This document shows positions 55,402 to 64,000 of a stretch of DNA of 64,000 nt, piece by piece. The stretch is from CAZSMC01 sp964607755. GTDB taxonomy: Bacteria > Zhuqueibacterota > Zhuqueibacteria > Residuimicrobiales > Krinioviventaceae. The stretch covers positions 108,268 through 172,267 of the forward strand of contig CAZSMC010000002.1 in assembly GCA_964607755.1 (NCBI GenBank). Direction: 5' to 3'. A program made the translations under genes and the position numbers. Position 1 is the stretch's first letter; every line of letters starts with the position of its first letter. The notes under the pieces were generated by a model. It ran no database searches, was not told the DNA's origin, and worked only from the letters and a program-made list of their open reading frames with translations.

Positions 55402-55522
55402 TTTGCAAAGATATTTATTCCATATTGGATATTGTAATTTATTTGAAATTTGAGATTTGTGTTTTGGGATTTTTACCCAAATCAAAACGTGCTTTGATAT
55501 ATTCGTGATTCCCGTTTGACTA

Positions 55523-56185
55523 TCAGGCCAGCAGCACAGCTAAAATACCGGTGATAAAAATGCCGTCAAACGTACCCGCGCCACCGATAGAAGCGACCGG
55601 GGCACCGAGCCCGGATATTCTGGGGAGATTCATCACATCTGCGCCGATAATTGTACCCATTGTGCCTGAAATATAAGCGACTCTGGCCGCATCACCCGAA
55701 GCCAGGATAAAAGCAACAATCAGTGTGACCAGCGGTGGTATGAGAATGGGCGTGGCAATACCCAGGCCGCGGACCGGTCTGGAAATGCTGTTGACGACAA
55801 GTGCAACGATAGCTGTTGCAATAACTGGAATCAGCAGCCCGCCGCGCATCCACAGGTACAATGATACCAGAGTGGGAATCACTGCACCGCCGATATTGAC
55901 AGCCACGACTGTGCAAGAAGGTTTAATTTGCGGAATGCGGTAACGCATTCCCCAGAACTTGACGGGCTCCTGGATAACCTCGTCGCACTCGAGCTCCTTC
56001 ACCGGGATGTTAATCATACTGCCAATCAATGAGCCCATGAGAATGACAAAAACAGTAAAAGTACTGAATCCCAGCTTTTCAAACGCGATGGTAATAATGT
56101 GAAGCTGAAGCAAAATGAAGAAAAACACCAGCCCAAAAAGTGCAAAAATAAAAAATAAAATCATAACCGGCGGATAAAATCGCAT
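55523..56185 (-). CDS. DUF1614 membrane protein
   Basis: The 220-aa protein has about six membrane helices and the DUF1614 hallmarks: GSLIGSMINIPVKEL, AVNIGGAVIPTLVSLYL, GTMGTIIGADVMNLPRI and GGAGTFDGIFITGILA. Function of the family is unknown. It is convergent with the SDR gene and divergent from fhs. Confidence 0.88.
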   Translation of the reverse strand: MRFYPPVMILFFIFALFGLVFFFILLQLHIITIAFEKLGFSTFTVFVILMGSLIGSMINIPVKELECDEVIQEPVKFWGMRYRIPQIKPSCTVVAVNIGGAVIPTLVSLYLWMRGGLLIPVIATAIVALVVNSISRPVRGLGIATPILIPPLVTLIVAFILASGDAARVAYISGTMGTIIGADVMNLPRISGLGAPVASIGGAGTFDGIFITGILAVLLA

Positions 56186-56302
56186 AAAAGCTCCAATTCT
56201 GTATAATATTGATAAATGTCATTATAACGTTTTAACTGAATCATCGGCTTTTTAATATCTTGTTCTTTGAGGAAAAATGCAATATAATAATGGAGAATCA
56301 TC

Positions 56303-57997
56303 ATGTTATCCGATCTCGAGATTGCCCAGGAAGCGTCGCTGTATCCCATTGCTGAAATTGCCGAGGAATTTGGCGTCTATCGCAAGGAACTCGAACAATA
56401 CGGCAACAACACAGCAAAAATCGATCTATCCATTTTCGACCGCATTCAAGACAATCAAAAAGGCAAGTACATTGTGGTTACGGCCATCACGCCAACGCCG
56501 TTGGGTGAAGGGAAAACCGTGACAACCATCGGTTTGTCCATGGCTCTGAACCGGATCGGCAAAAAAGCAGTGTGCGCCATTCGTCAGCCGTCCATGGGCC
56601 CGACATTTGGCATCAAAGGCGGTGCCGCCGGTGGCGGCTATTCCCAGGTGGTACCCATGGAAAGTTTCAATCTGCATTTTACCGGCGATAATCACGCTGT
56701 CGGGTCAGCGCACAATCTGCTGGCAGCTTTTCTGGATAATTCCATCTATCATGGCAATCCGCTGGACATCGATCCATACTCCATCACCTGGCCCAGAGTT
56801 TTGGATATGAGCGACCGGGCACTGCGGCACGTTATGCTCGGTCTTGGCAAAAGATCGAACGGTGTTCTTCGGGAAGCTCATTGGGACATTACCGCAGCCA
56901 GCGAAATTATGGCTATCCTGGGACTATCCCAAAACATACATGATTTGCGCGAACGGTTGGGACGGATCATTGTCGGCTATTCCCGTGACGATACACCGAT
57001 TACAGCCGAGATGCTCAAGGCAGCCGGATCGATGACCGTTTTGCTAAAGGAAGCGCTCAAGCCTAATCTGATTCAAACTGTGGAAAACACACCGGCGCTG
57101 GTCCACACCGGCCCGTTTGCAAACATCGCTCACGGCAACAGCTCGGTTTTAGCGGACATGATCGGTCTCCGGCTGTGCGATTATCTGGTTACAGAAAGCG
57201 GATTTGGTGCGGATATCGGCGCGGAAAAATTTTTTAACATCAAATGCAGGCAAATGGACAAAACGCCGGATGCGGCTGTGATGGTTTGCACAGTGCGCGC
57301 GTTAAAAATGCACAGCGGTGATGTCAAAGTTGTCGCCGGTAAACCGCTGGACAACGCGTTGCTGTCGCCCAATCAGGATGCTGTCAAACGCGGCATTGTG
57401 AATCTGGAAAAACAAATCGAAAACATCACAAAACACGGCGTGCCCGTGGTGGTTGCTATCAACCGCTTTGACAGTGACGTGCCCGAGGAAATACAGGTGA
57501 TAAAAAACGCGGCAATCAATGCCGGAGCCAAAGATGCCGTGGAAAGCGAATTGTGGGCACAAGGCAGTGCCGGCGGCGAATCTCTGGCCAAAGCTGTGAT
57601 CAAAGCCGCCAACCTGCCTAATAATTTCAAGTTTTTATATTCACTGGATATGAGCATCGAAGATAAAATCGAGACCATTGCCCGTGACATTTACGGTGCT
57701 GCCCAGGTCGAATACAGCGTTGAAGCGCGCAAGCAAATAAAGCACTTTAAAGAGCTCGGGCTGAATGATCTGCCAATTTGTATGGCAAAAACTCATCTTT
57801 CTCTTTCACATGATAAAAATCTCAAAGGCCGGCCGGAAAATTTTCTCATTCATGTGCGGGAGGTTCGGGCGGCGGTTGGCGCCGGATTTCTGTATCCCAT
57901 ATTAGGCGATATGATGACCATGCCCGGTTTGCCCTCACACCCGGCTGGCGAACAAATTGATATCAATAAAAACGGAAACATTGTTGGACTTTCGTAA
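56303..57997 (+). CDS. fhs: Formate-tetrahydrofolate ligase
   Basis: The 564-aa product is full length. It catalyses ATP-dependent ligation of formate to tetrahydrofolate, feeding one-carbon pathways. Visible are the P-loop TPTPLGEGKT (residues 63-72), RQPSMGPTFGIKGGAAGGGY, 'HTGPFANIAHGNSS' and a C-terminal 'MTMPGLPSHPAGEQIDI'. Its final TAA (57995-57997) lies inside the first terminal inverted repeat of MITE copy C, so the element supplies the stop. Confidence 0.97.
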   Translation: MLSDLEIAQEASLYPIAEIAEEFGVYRKELEQYGNNTAKIDLSIFDRIQDNQKGKYIVVTAITPTPLGEGKTVTTIGLSMALNRIGKKAVCAIRQPSMGPTFGIKGGAAGGGYSQVVPMESFNLHFTGDNHAVGSAHNLLAAFLDNSIYHGNPLDIDPYSITWPRVLDMSDRALRHVMLGLGKRSNGVLREAHWDITAASEIMAILGLSQNIHDLRERLGRIIVGYSRDDTPITAEMLKAAGSMTVLLKEALKPNLIQTVENTPALVHTGPFANIAHGNSSVLADMIGLRLCDYLVTESGFGADIGAEKFFNIKCRQMDKTPDAAVMVCTVRALKMHSGDVKVVAGKPLDNALLSPNQDAVKRGIVNLEKQIENITKHGVPVVVAINRFDSDVPEEIQVIKNAAINAGAKDAVESELWAQGSAGGESLAKAVIKAANLPNNFKFLYSLDMSIEDKIETIARDIYGAAQVEYSVEARKQIKHFKELGLNDLPICMAKTHLSLSHDKNLKGRPENFLIHVREVRAAVGAGFLYPILGDMMTMPGLPSHPAGEQIDINKNGNIVGLS

Positions 57998-58198
57998 AAG
58001 CTCAGTCTTGGGTGGAAGTTTTAAAATTTGGCACTAAAGTGCCTATTAAAGAATCTCAATAATAACCCCGACTTGAAAGTCGGGGCTATAATATTGCCCC
58101 GAGCTTTAGCTCGGGGTTAAAGATGACCTCTCAACATAACGGGCTTTAGCCCACTTTTGTAATGCTGCAAAGATTTTCTCCCATCAGTGAGCTTTTAC
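57994..58198 (+). mobile_element. MITE-like repeat, copy C (205 bp)
   Basis: The ends are GTAAAAGCTCA and TGAGCTTTTAC, a perfect 11-bp inverted repeat. Internal palindromes are GGCACTAAAGTGCC, a CCCCGACTT..AAGTCGGGG stem, CCCCGAGCTTTAGCTCGGGG and GGGCTTTAGCCC, in the same order as copy B. No target duplication is visible (GGACTTTC on the left, AAAAAATG on the right). The left end provides the TAA of fhs, and the stems could terminate its transcript. Confidence 0.88.
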
Positions 58199-58285
58199 AA
58201 AAAATGTGTGAGAACTGTTGACTTTTAAATATAAATTTACAACATTGTCCGCCGGACAAAACATCACTTTTGCAAGAAGAATATT

Positions 58286-58951
58286 ATGAATAACCAGGAT
58301 ATCACTCAAAACGTTAAAACCATAATCGATTCACTTCCCGCGCATGTGACTTTGGAAGCTGCCGCCAAAACCCGTTCCGCTGATGAGGTCAAGGCCGCAA
58401 TTCAGGGCGGCATTCAGATCATCGGTTATAACTATGTTCAGGAAGCAGAGCGCATCAAAGCGGAGGTCACTGATAATGTGAAATGGCACATGATCGGCCA
58501 CCTGCAGAAAAACAAGGTCAAAAAAGCGGTACCGCTCTTCGACATAATCGAAACCATCGATTCAGTCAAGCTGGCCAAAGAAGTGGATAAAAGATGCGCA
58601 GCTATTGATAAAAAAATGCCGGTTCTGATCGAAATCAACAGCGGCCGGGAAGAACAAAAAGCCGGCGTTTTTCCGGAAAAAGTAGAACATCTCATTCGCT
58701 CCATCAACTCCTTTGCCAACATCCGGGTACAGGGTTTGATGACAATGGGACCTTTTCTGGATGATCCGGAAGAACTGCGCCCTTGTTTTAAAGAAACAAA
58801 AGAACTGTTCGACAAACTCGCAGCCGAGGAGATAGAAAACGTCGAAATGAAAATCCTGTCCATGGGCATGAGTGACAGCTATAAAATCGCCATTGAAGAG
58901 GGAACCAACCTGGTGCGTCTGGGCACTGTACTTTTTGGGCCGCGCTCATAG
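58286..58951 (+). CDS. PLP homeostasis protein, YggS/PLPHP family
   Basis: The 221-aa product is typical of the family, which binds pyridoxal phosphate and balances PLP and amino acids without known catalysis. The PLP lysine is K28 in AAAKTRSADEV. Also visible are WHMIGHLQKNKVKKA, VLIEINSGREEQKAG, VQGLMTMGP, LSMGMSDSYKIAIEEG and LVRLGTVLFG. The usual GENYVQE motif reads GYNYVQE here, a small deviation. The gene follows MITE copy C by 87 bp. Confidence 0.9.
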   Translation: MNNQDITQNVKTIIDSLPAHVTLEAAAKTRSADEVKAAIQGGIQIIGYNYVQEAERIKAEVTDNVKWHMIGHLQKNKVKKAVPLFDIIETIDSVKLAKEVDKRCAAIDKKMPVLIEINSGREEQKAGVFPEKVEHLIRSINSFANIRVQGLMTMGPFLDDPEELRPCFKETKELFDKLAAEEIENVEMKILSMGMSDSYKIAIEEGTNLVRLGTVLFGPRS

Positions 58952-59049
58952 TTTTATTGAATATTTTGACCAGTTCTATTGTTCCCGCAACATGAATAAA
59001 AGAACGAATTAATGACAGGTAACTCGAAAACAAACAAATGAGGTGCAAG

Positions 59050-59781
59050 ATGCTAAAAAAACTATTTATGCTAATGCTCGTTGCTTCGCTCGGTTTTTGG
59101 GCGTGCAGTGAGGATAATGGTAACGGAAACGGTACCGGTCCTGACCAGACAGAAGAACCACCGGAATTTCAGGCTGATATCCCCACTCTGCCGTCACAGA
59201 TAACGCAATCTTCGAACCCCAAAGCACAAGAGCTCTCCATGTTTTACTCCATGGCATCCAGCTTGAGCAATACTTATATGGGAGTGCTCTTCCCCCCGGG
59301 ATCTGCAAATGATCTTGCTGAAATGGGCGGCAAATGGAAATATACCTGGACAGACGGTCAGTTAACCGTTAATCTTACTGTCGAAGAAGTGGATAATAAA
59401 TATCGCTGGGAAGTGAGATACGACGGTACAGACGGCGAAACCACGTACGATAACTGGCTGTTTATGGTAGCTGAACAGTCCAAAGATGGCAAGAGCAACG
59501 ACATTACCGTCTATGAGGACAACACCTCGAATGTGATTATGACCTATTCGTGGTACGTAGATGATTCGCAAACGCATCATTATAATATTGAATCGTCCAG
59601 CTACCAGGGCGGTATTAAAATCATTGCCGAGATCGATGCCAACAGCGCCGGATGGCTGGAACTCTATGAATCCACTGACGGTGAATTTTCACTAATGAAA
59701 AAATTCGAGTGGGACGCTGAGGGCAATGGCACATGGACAGTATTCCAGGACGGAGAACAAGTCGATTCAGGAACCTGGTAA
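59050..59781 (+). CDS. Predicted lipoprotein, unknown
   Basis: ATG 59050 is preferred because GAGGTG lies upstream (the ATG 59038 overlaps it). The 243-aa product has a lipobox (LGFWAC), a Gly/Asn-rich linker (SEDNGNGNGTGPDQT) and a beta-rich domain (GGKWKYTWTDGQLTVNLTVEEV, DNWLFMVAEQSKDG, FQDGEQVDSG). No family is recognised. It is a single gene followed by a terminator. Confidence 0.75.
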   Translation: MLKKLFMLMLVASLGFWACSEDNGNGNGTGPDQTEEPPEFQADIPTLPSQITQSSNPKAQELSMFYSMASSLSNTYMGVLFPPGSANDLAEMGGKWKYTWTDGQLTVNLTVEEVDNKYRWEVRYDGTDGETTYDNWLFMVAEQSKDGKSNDITVYEDNTSNVIMTYSWYVDDSQTHHYNIESSSYQGGIKIIAEIDANSAGWLELYESTDGEFSLMKKFEWDAEGNGTWTVFQDGEQVDSGTW

Positions 59782-59804
59782 ATTATTCACTGTTTGACAT
59801 TCTT

Positions 59805-59842
59805 ATGGCGTGTAAAGAGTCTTTGCACGCCATTTTTATTTT
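59805..59842 (+). terminator. Rho-independent terminator after the lipoprotein gene
   Basis: ATGGCGTG and CACGCCAT form an 8-bp GC-rich stem, extended by TAAAG/CTTTG pairing around a short loop. The tract TTTTTATTTT follows. It lies 24 bp after the stop codon. Confidence 0.85.
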
Positions 59843-59910
59843 CATGTCTTTTTGTTTTTGATTTCGTTCCGGAATCTTTTATATTGCCTTGAATTGAAAA
59901 CGGAGGAAAG

Positions 59911-61917
59911 ATGAAAGCGATTATTGTTTATTTTTTATGCATGACAGGAATAGTTATGGCAAGTGAGATAAGCGAACAAACTGTTAACGAAACGATAGAT
60001 GCACTGACGCGTGCCTATCCTGAAGAAGCGGATCGAATCGAAACCGGCGTTAACCAGGTTGCCGAGCGCTGGTGGGAGGAGGATGGCTCGGCTCCGGATT
60101 TCAAATCGTTTTGCATGAAACATTTTATTACAGACAGGGACACTCTGACTCAAACCTTTCAACGTTTCGAACGCAATCTGGAAATTCTTTACGGTCACAA
60201 TCACGAAATCAATCGCGACCTGAGTATGCCGGTCGAGTTGGAAATGGATTATCTTTTGCCGGTGGATTACCTTTTTTCCGAGTACGATCCATTTGCCCAC
60301 ATTCAATCCGATATGTTTGTAACGAAAATCGCTTTTATTGCGCTGCTCAATTTTCCGATGTATACGCTGAAACAAAAACTGTCTTTGGGCGATGACTGGA
60401 CCCGCGAGCAATGGGCAAAAGCTCGCCTGGCTGAAGAATTTGCCTCCCGCGTTCCGTCGGAAATAGTACAGAACTTATCCCGCGCGTATGTGCAGGTGGA
60501 TGATTACATTGCCAACTATAACATTTACATGCACCAGCTCGTCAATGACAAAGGCGAGCAGCTTTTTCCCAAAGGTCTCAAGCTGATCACACACTGGGGA
60601 TTGCGAGACGAGCTCAAAGCCCAGTATGCCAATCCCGATGGCTTTGAACGCCAACAAATAATTCAGGAGGTGATGCAGGACATTATCACCCAAAATATTC
60701 CTAAAAAAATGATCGATAATCGGCAATATAAATGGAATCCGCTTGCGGATAAACTTTATCATAACAATGAATCCATAGCTTATCAACCGGAACCCAATAC
60801 TCGATATAAAAAGTTTTTGAGCATCTTTCAGGCCGAACAGAAAACCGATCCGTACTATCCGGATTTCCCGACAAAAATAAAACGACGGTTCAACAAAAAC
60901 CGGGAGATTTTGGAAGAACAATTTGTCGATCTGGTCACCTCGGTGCTCACTGATCCGGTGGCGCCAAAAGTGGCGCAACTGATTTCGAACCGTCTTGGCC
61001 GCGACCTCGAGCCGTTTGACATCTGGTACAATGGTTTCAAGCCTCAGAGCGAAATCAACGAAGCAAAACTCGACAGCATCGTCGGCGAACGCTATCCCAC
61101 TGTTCGCGCTTTTCAGAATGACATTGCGGTTATTCTACAACGCCTTGGCTTTGATGACAGGACCTCCCGATTTCTGGCGCGGAAAATCAACGTCGATCCG
61201 TCACGCGGTGCCGGGCACGCCACCGGCGCCATGCGCAGCGAAGACAATGCGCACTTGAGAACACGCATCCCCAAAGACGGCATGACGTACAAGGGATTCA
61301 ACATTGCCATTCATGAGCTCGGTCACAATGTTGAACAGGTTTTTTCGTTGAACAGAGTGGATCATTACATGCTGAACGGTGTCCCCAACACGGCTTTTAC
61401 AGAAGCGTTTGCCTTTGTCTTTCAATCCCGCGACCGCCTGGTCCTGGGACAAGAGTTTACCGATCCGTCAGCCGGGCACCTCAAGGCCCTGGATACGTTC
61501 TGGTCGACGTGCGAAATCGCCGCTGTTGGCCTGGTTGATGTGCGCGTCTGGCACTGGTTGTACGATCACCCGAACGCTTCGCCGGAGGAATTGAAAACCG
61601 CTGTTATCGATATCGCTAAAGACGTGTGGAACGAGTATTATGCACCACTGATTGGCAAACAGGATTCTATACTCCTGGCTATTTACTCGCACATGATTGC
61701 TTTTGGCTTGTATTTGCCGGATTATTCGATCGGACACATTATCATGTATCAGATTGAAGAATTTCTCAAGAACAGGAATCTGGGGGATGAAATGGAACGC
61801 ATGTGCCGGATAGGACGTTTGACACCGAACGCCTGGATGCGCGAAGCTGTGGGTGAGCCGATTTCTGCAGAACCACTGCTGCAAGCGACCCGAAAGGCCG
61901 TAGAAAAAGTCGAGTAA
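59911..61917 (+). CDS. Secreted HExxH zinc peptidase-like protein
   Basis: The 668-aa product has a signal peptide (IIVYFLCMTGIVMAS), long helical regions and a gluzincin-type active site: HELGH around residues 467-471, with a downstream glutamate in FTEAFAFVF about 25 residues later. This is the layout of M3/M32-type peptidases. An upstream segment, RGAGHATGAMRSEDNAHLRT, resembles the substrate strand of those families. The specificity is unknown. It overlaps nothing, and the DUF2179 gene follows after 26 bp. Confidence 0.82.
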   Translation: MKAIIVYFLCMTGIVMASEISEQTVNETIDALTRAYPEEADRIETGVNQVAERWWEEDGSAPDFKSFCMKHFITDRDTLTQTFQRFERNLEILYGHNHEINRDLSMPVELEMDYLLPVDYLFSEYDPFAHIQSDMFVTKIAFIALLNFPMYTLKQKLSLGDDWTREQWAKARLAEEFASRVPSEIVQNLSRAYVQVDDYIANYNIYMHQLVNDKGEQLFPKGLKLITHWGLRDELKAQYANPDGFERQQIIQEVMQDIITQNIPKKMIDNRQYKWNPLADKLYHNNESIAYQPEPNTRYKKFLSIFQAEQKTDPYYPDFPTKIKRRFNKNREILEEQFVDLVTSVLTDPVAPKVAQLISNRLGRDLEPFDIWYNGFKPQSEINEAKLDSIVGERYPTVRAFQNDIAVILQRLGFDDRTSRFLARKINVDPSRGAGHATGAMRSEDNAHLRTRIPKDGMTYKGFNIAIHELGHNVEQVFSLNRVDHYMLNGVPNTAFTEAFAFVFQSRDRLVLGQEFTDPSAGHLKALDTFWSTCEIAAVGLVDVRVWHWLYDHPNASPEELKTAVIDIAKDVWNEYYAPLIGKQDSILLAIYSHMIAFGLYLPDYSIGHIIMYQIEEFLKNRNLGDEMERMCRIGRLTPNAWMREAVGEPISAEPLLQATRKAVEKVE

Positions 61918-61943
61918 CTGTTTATCATTCAATTAGTGATCTT

Positions 61944-62567
61944 ATGCAAAGTGAATTTTTCGATTCTGTACTCTGGACATGGGTCATTCTGCCGTTGTTG
62001 ATTTTTACTGCCCGCATCGTCGATGTATCCATCGGCACGCTGCGGATCGTGTTTATTGCCCGGGGCGAAAAAATCATCGCTCCGATTCTGGGATTTTTTG
62101 AAATCGCCATCTGGCTGATGGCAATTCAGCAGATCATGCAAAACATAACAAACCCGGTGGCTTTTATTGCTTATCCGGCGGGATTCGCTTTTGGCAATTA
62201 TGTTGGCATAATTATCGAACAAAAACTCGCCCTTGGCAAAATCATTGTCCGAATCATTACGCAAAAAGATGCCACTTTGCTGTTAAAAGCCATGCGCCGC
62301 TACGGTTTTGGGGTGACCAATATTCCGGCCCAGGGTAACTATGGACCAGTGAATGTCATTTACTCGATTATCGAACGATCGGACCTGTATAAAATTGACA
62401 GATTGATCAACAAATATAATCCGAAAGCATTTTATACTGTCGAAGACATTCGTTATTACAAGGCCGGCTTTTTCCGCAAAAAAACCTCGCCGGTTGAACG
62501 CGCCATTCGAAGGACAAGGATTACACGACGCAGAAAGTTTTATCGCAAGTTCATTTACCGGAAATAA
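61944..62567 (+). CDS. DUF2179/DUF5698 (UPF0316) membrane protein
   Basis: The 207-aa product has three membrane helices (WVILPLLIFTARIVDVSIGT, IIAPILGFFEIAIWLMAI and PAGFAFGNYVGIIIEQ). A soluble DUF2179 domain follows (ALGKIIVRIITQKDATLLLK, with a KIDRLINKYNPKAFYTVEDI-like segment). The C-terminus is strongly basic. DUF2179 relatives bind nucleotides in some transporters, but function is unknown. Confidence 0.85.
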   Translation: MQSEFFDSVLWTWVILPLLIFTARIVDVSIGTLRIVFIARGEKIIAPILGFFEIAIWLMAIQQIMQNITNPVAFIAYPAGFAFGNYVGIIIEQKLALGKIIVRIITQKDATLLLKAMRRYGFGVTNIPAQGNYGPVNVIYSIIERSDLYKIDRLINKYNPKAFYTVEDIRYYKAGFFRKKTSPVERAIRRTRITRRRKFYRKFIYRK

Positions 62568-62616
62568 TGTTTTACAAAAATAGCATCAACAAAATTCTCG
62601 ATCGATGAGGTGATTT

Positions 62617-63951
62617 ATGAAGAGACGTGATTTTATCAAAACCGCTGCAGCAGGTGCGGCTTTTTCCATCGTGCCTGGCGGGATCATTAGCCGGACGGGA
62701 CGGGCAGCTCCCAGCGACAAACTTGACATTGCCATGATTGGTGTTGGCGGCCGGGGACGCGCCAACCTGCGAGGCGTAAAAAGCGAAAATATCGTCGCCA
62801 TGTGCGATGTGCATCAGCAGCACGCATCCGAAAGCTTCCTGGAATACCCAAAGGCGAAAAAATATTCCGATTACCGGGTTATGCTGGATAAAGAAGACAA
62901 AAACATCGACGCCGTGGTTGTCAGTACACCGGACCACACGCACGCCGTGATTACCATGGAAGCCATTCGCCGCGGCAAACACGTGTATTGCGAAAAGCCA
63001 TTGGCTCACTCGGTGTGGGAAGTGCGCCAGGTCACCGAAGCGGCGCGCCAGGCCGGTGTGGCTACGCAAATGGGCAACCAGGGCCACTCGTCGGAACACA
63101 TCCGTCTGATGTGCGAGTGGATCCGGGACGGCGCTATCGGCGATGTGACCGAAGTCCAGGCCTGGAGCAACCGGCCCTCCGGCGGATTTTCGTTTCCGGT
63201 GGCCATGCCTCGACCTGAAGAAACACCGCCGGTTCCCAAAGGCCTGGACTGGGATTTATGGTTAGGTCCGGCGCCTTACCGGCCGTATCATCCGGCTTAT
63301 GTTCCGGCCATGTGGCGCGGCTGGATCGATTTCGGTACCGGCGCTCTGGGCGACATGGGCTGCCACATTCTCGATCCGTCGTTCTGGGCGCTCAAGCTCG
63401 GCCATCCTGTGGAAATCGAAGCCAATACCACGCATTACCAGGAAAAAGTCGCCAGGGAAACCTATCCGGTGGCTTCGATTGTTCGTTACCAGTTTCCCGA
63501 ACGCGACGGCATGCCGCCGGTGAAACTGACCTGGTACGACGGCGGCATGCTGCCCCCGATTCCGGATGACTTTGAAGAGGGCCGGCAACTGGGCGGCAAC
63601 GGCGAAATCATTATCGGCAGTAAAGGTAAAATGATCCACGGTTCGCACGGCGCCAGCGGATTGCGCATTTTCCCGGAAAGCAAAATGCAGGCCTACGATC
63701 GTCCGCCCAAAACGCTTGAGCGCTCCGACGGTCATCATCGCGACTGGATCAACGCCTGCAAAGGCGACGATCCTGCCAACGCCAATTTTGATTACGGCGG
63801 CCCATTGACAGAAATGGTCTTGTTAGGCGTCATTGCCATGCGGGTTAAAAACCACAGATTAAAATGGGATCCCGAGAACCTGCGCATTGCCAATAACCAA
63901 GAGGCCAACGCACTGGTCAAACCGGAATTCCGGGATGGATGGCATTTATGA
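62617..63951 (+). CDS. Tat-exported Gfo/Idh/MocA family oxidoreductase
   Basis: The 444-aa product starts MKRRDFIKTAAAGAAFSIVPG (Tat signal). It shows GVGGRG, VSTPDHTHAVITM, the HVYCEKPLAHS lysine motif and MGCHILDPSFW. It shares with the 14323 protein the NRP-rich insert and 'GLDWDLWLGPAPYRPYHPAYVP', so it belongs to that subfamily and not to the 18888/21362/23395 group. It is on the opposite strand and 36 kb from the main block. GAGGTG precedes the ATG. Substrate unknown. Confidence 0.88.
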   Translation: MKRRDFIKTAAAGAAFSIVPGGIISRTGRAAPSDKLDIAMIGVGGRGRANLRGVKSENIVAMCDVHQQHASESFLEYPKAKKYSDYRVMLDKEDKNIDAVVVSTPDHTHAVITMEAIRRGKHVYCEKPLAHSVWEVRQVTEAARQAGVATQMGNQGHSSEHIRLMCEWIRDGAIGDVTEVQAWSNRPSGGFSFPVAMPRPEETPPVPKGLDWDLWLGPAPYRPYHPAYVPAMWRGWIDFGTGALGDMGCHILDPSFWALKLGHPVEIEANTTHYQEKVARETYPVASIVRYQFPERDGMPPVKLTWYDGGMLPPIPDDFEEGRQLGGNGEIIIGSKGKMIHGSHGASGLRIFPESKMQAYDRPPKTLERSDGHHRDWINACKGDDPANANFDYGGPLTEMVLLGVIAMRVKNHRLKWDPENLRIANNQEANALVKPEFRDGWHL

Positions 63952-64000
63952 TGGTAAAGAGGATGTGTTCGTGACACCTGTTTGTCATCGAATAGAGTAA

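Overview
The window looks like a scaffold from a FCB-superphylum bacterium, most like KSB1/Calditrichota-type lineages. The evidence is indirect. Several secreted proteins end in the FlgD-like type IX secretion sorting domain (NYPNPFNP-type motif, then a VYNVLGQKV-like strand). There are many Tat-exported Gfo/Idh/MocA oxidoreductases, and sigma-54 activators sit beside a PEGA-domain Ser/Thr kinase. No rRNA or tRNA gene was recognised, so lineage stays an inference. Three 100-N gaps interrupt it. Two (20866, 26813) are flanked by identical 55-bp sequence and are scaffolding artefacts; the third (36830) is a real unknown.

Left part, 1-33 kb, is almost entirely minus strand. A giant secreted FG-GAP/UnbV/Ig-repeat protein runs off the left edge. 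From 26.3 kb down to 5.6 kb lies a long co-directional block. It holds six Tat-type Gfo/Idh/MocA oxidoreductases, a TIM-barrel/DUF1080 fusion, a DUF1080-like lipoprotein, a ThuA-domain protein, a HEAT-repeat protein and an SH3-like lipoprotein. It runs directly into a seven-heme cytochrome c, a cytochrome b561-like protein, a discoidin-like protein, an Agl23-type membrane protein and ApbE. My reading is extracytoplasmic oxidation of glycosides, perhaps by a 3-keto-sugar route, possibly wired to a membrane electron-transfer module. Upstream of it (26.4-33.0 kb) is a signalling operon: lipoprotein, GAF/sigma-54 activator, PEGA kinase, Kelch protein and TPR membrane protein.

Middle, 33-42 kb, is repeat-rich. 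A Y1 (IS200-like/RAYT) transposase is flanked by palindromes. Next come a DUF3524 (tRNA-queuosine mannosyltransferase-like) gene and a propeller-like sensor kinase with an NtrC-type regulator, preceded by a good sigma-54 promoter and a long hairpin. A segmental duplication of a DUF2442-hicA-hicB locus follows, with one copy decayed. Three copies of a ~203-bp MITE-like element lie at 15.8, 24.7 and 58.0 kb. It has 11-bp terminal inverted repeats, and two copies have 8-bp target duplications. Its palindromes share the same CTTTAG centre as those beside the transposase.

Right part, 42-64 kb, is mostly plus strand. It carries cyclopropane fatty acid synthase, a geranylgeranyl-reductase-like flavoprotein, two more toxin-antitoxin pairs, a large GH30 glycosidase, a secreted jelly-roll-like protein, a broken outer-membrane barrel gene, MgtC/DUF4010, an SDR, DUF1614, formate-tetrahydrofolate ligase, a YggS/PLPHP protein, a lipoprotein, a secreted HExxH peptidase, a DUF2179 membrane protein and a seventh Gfo/Idh/MocA oxidoreductase.
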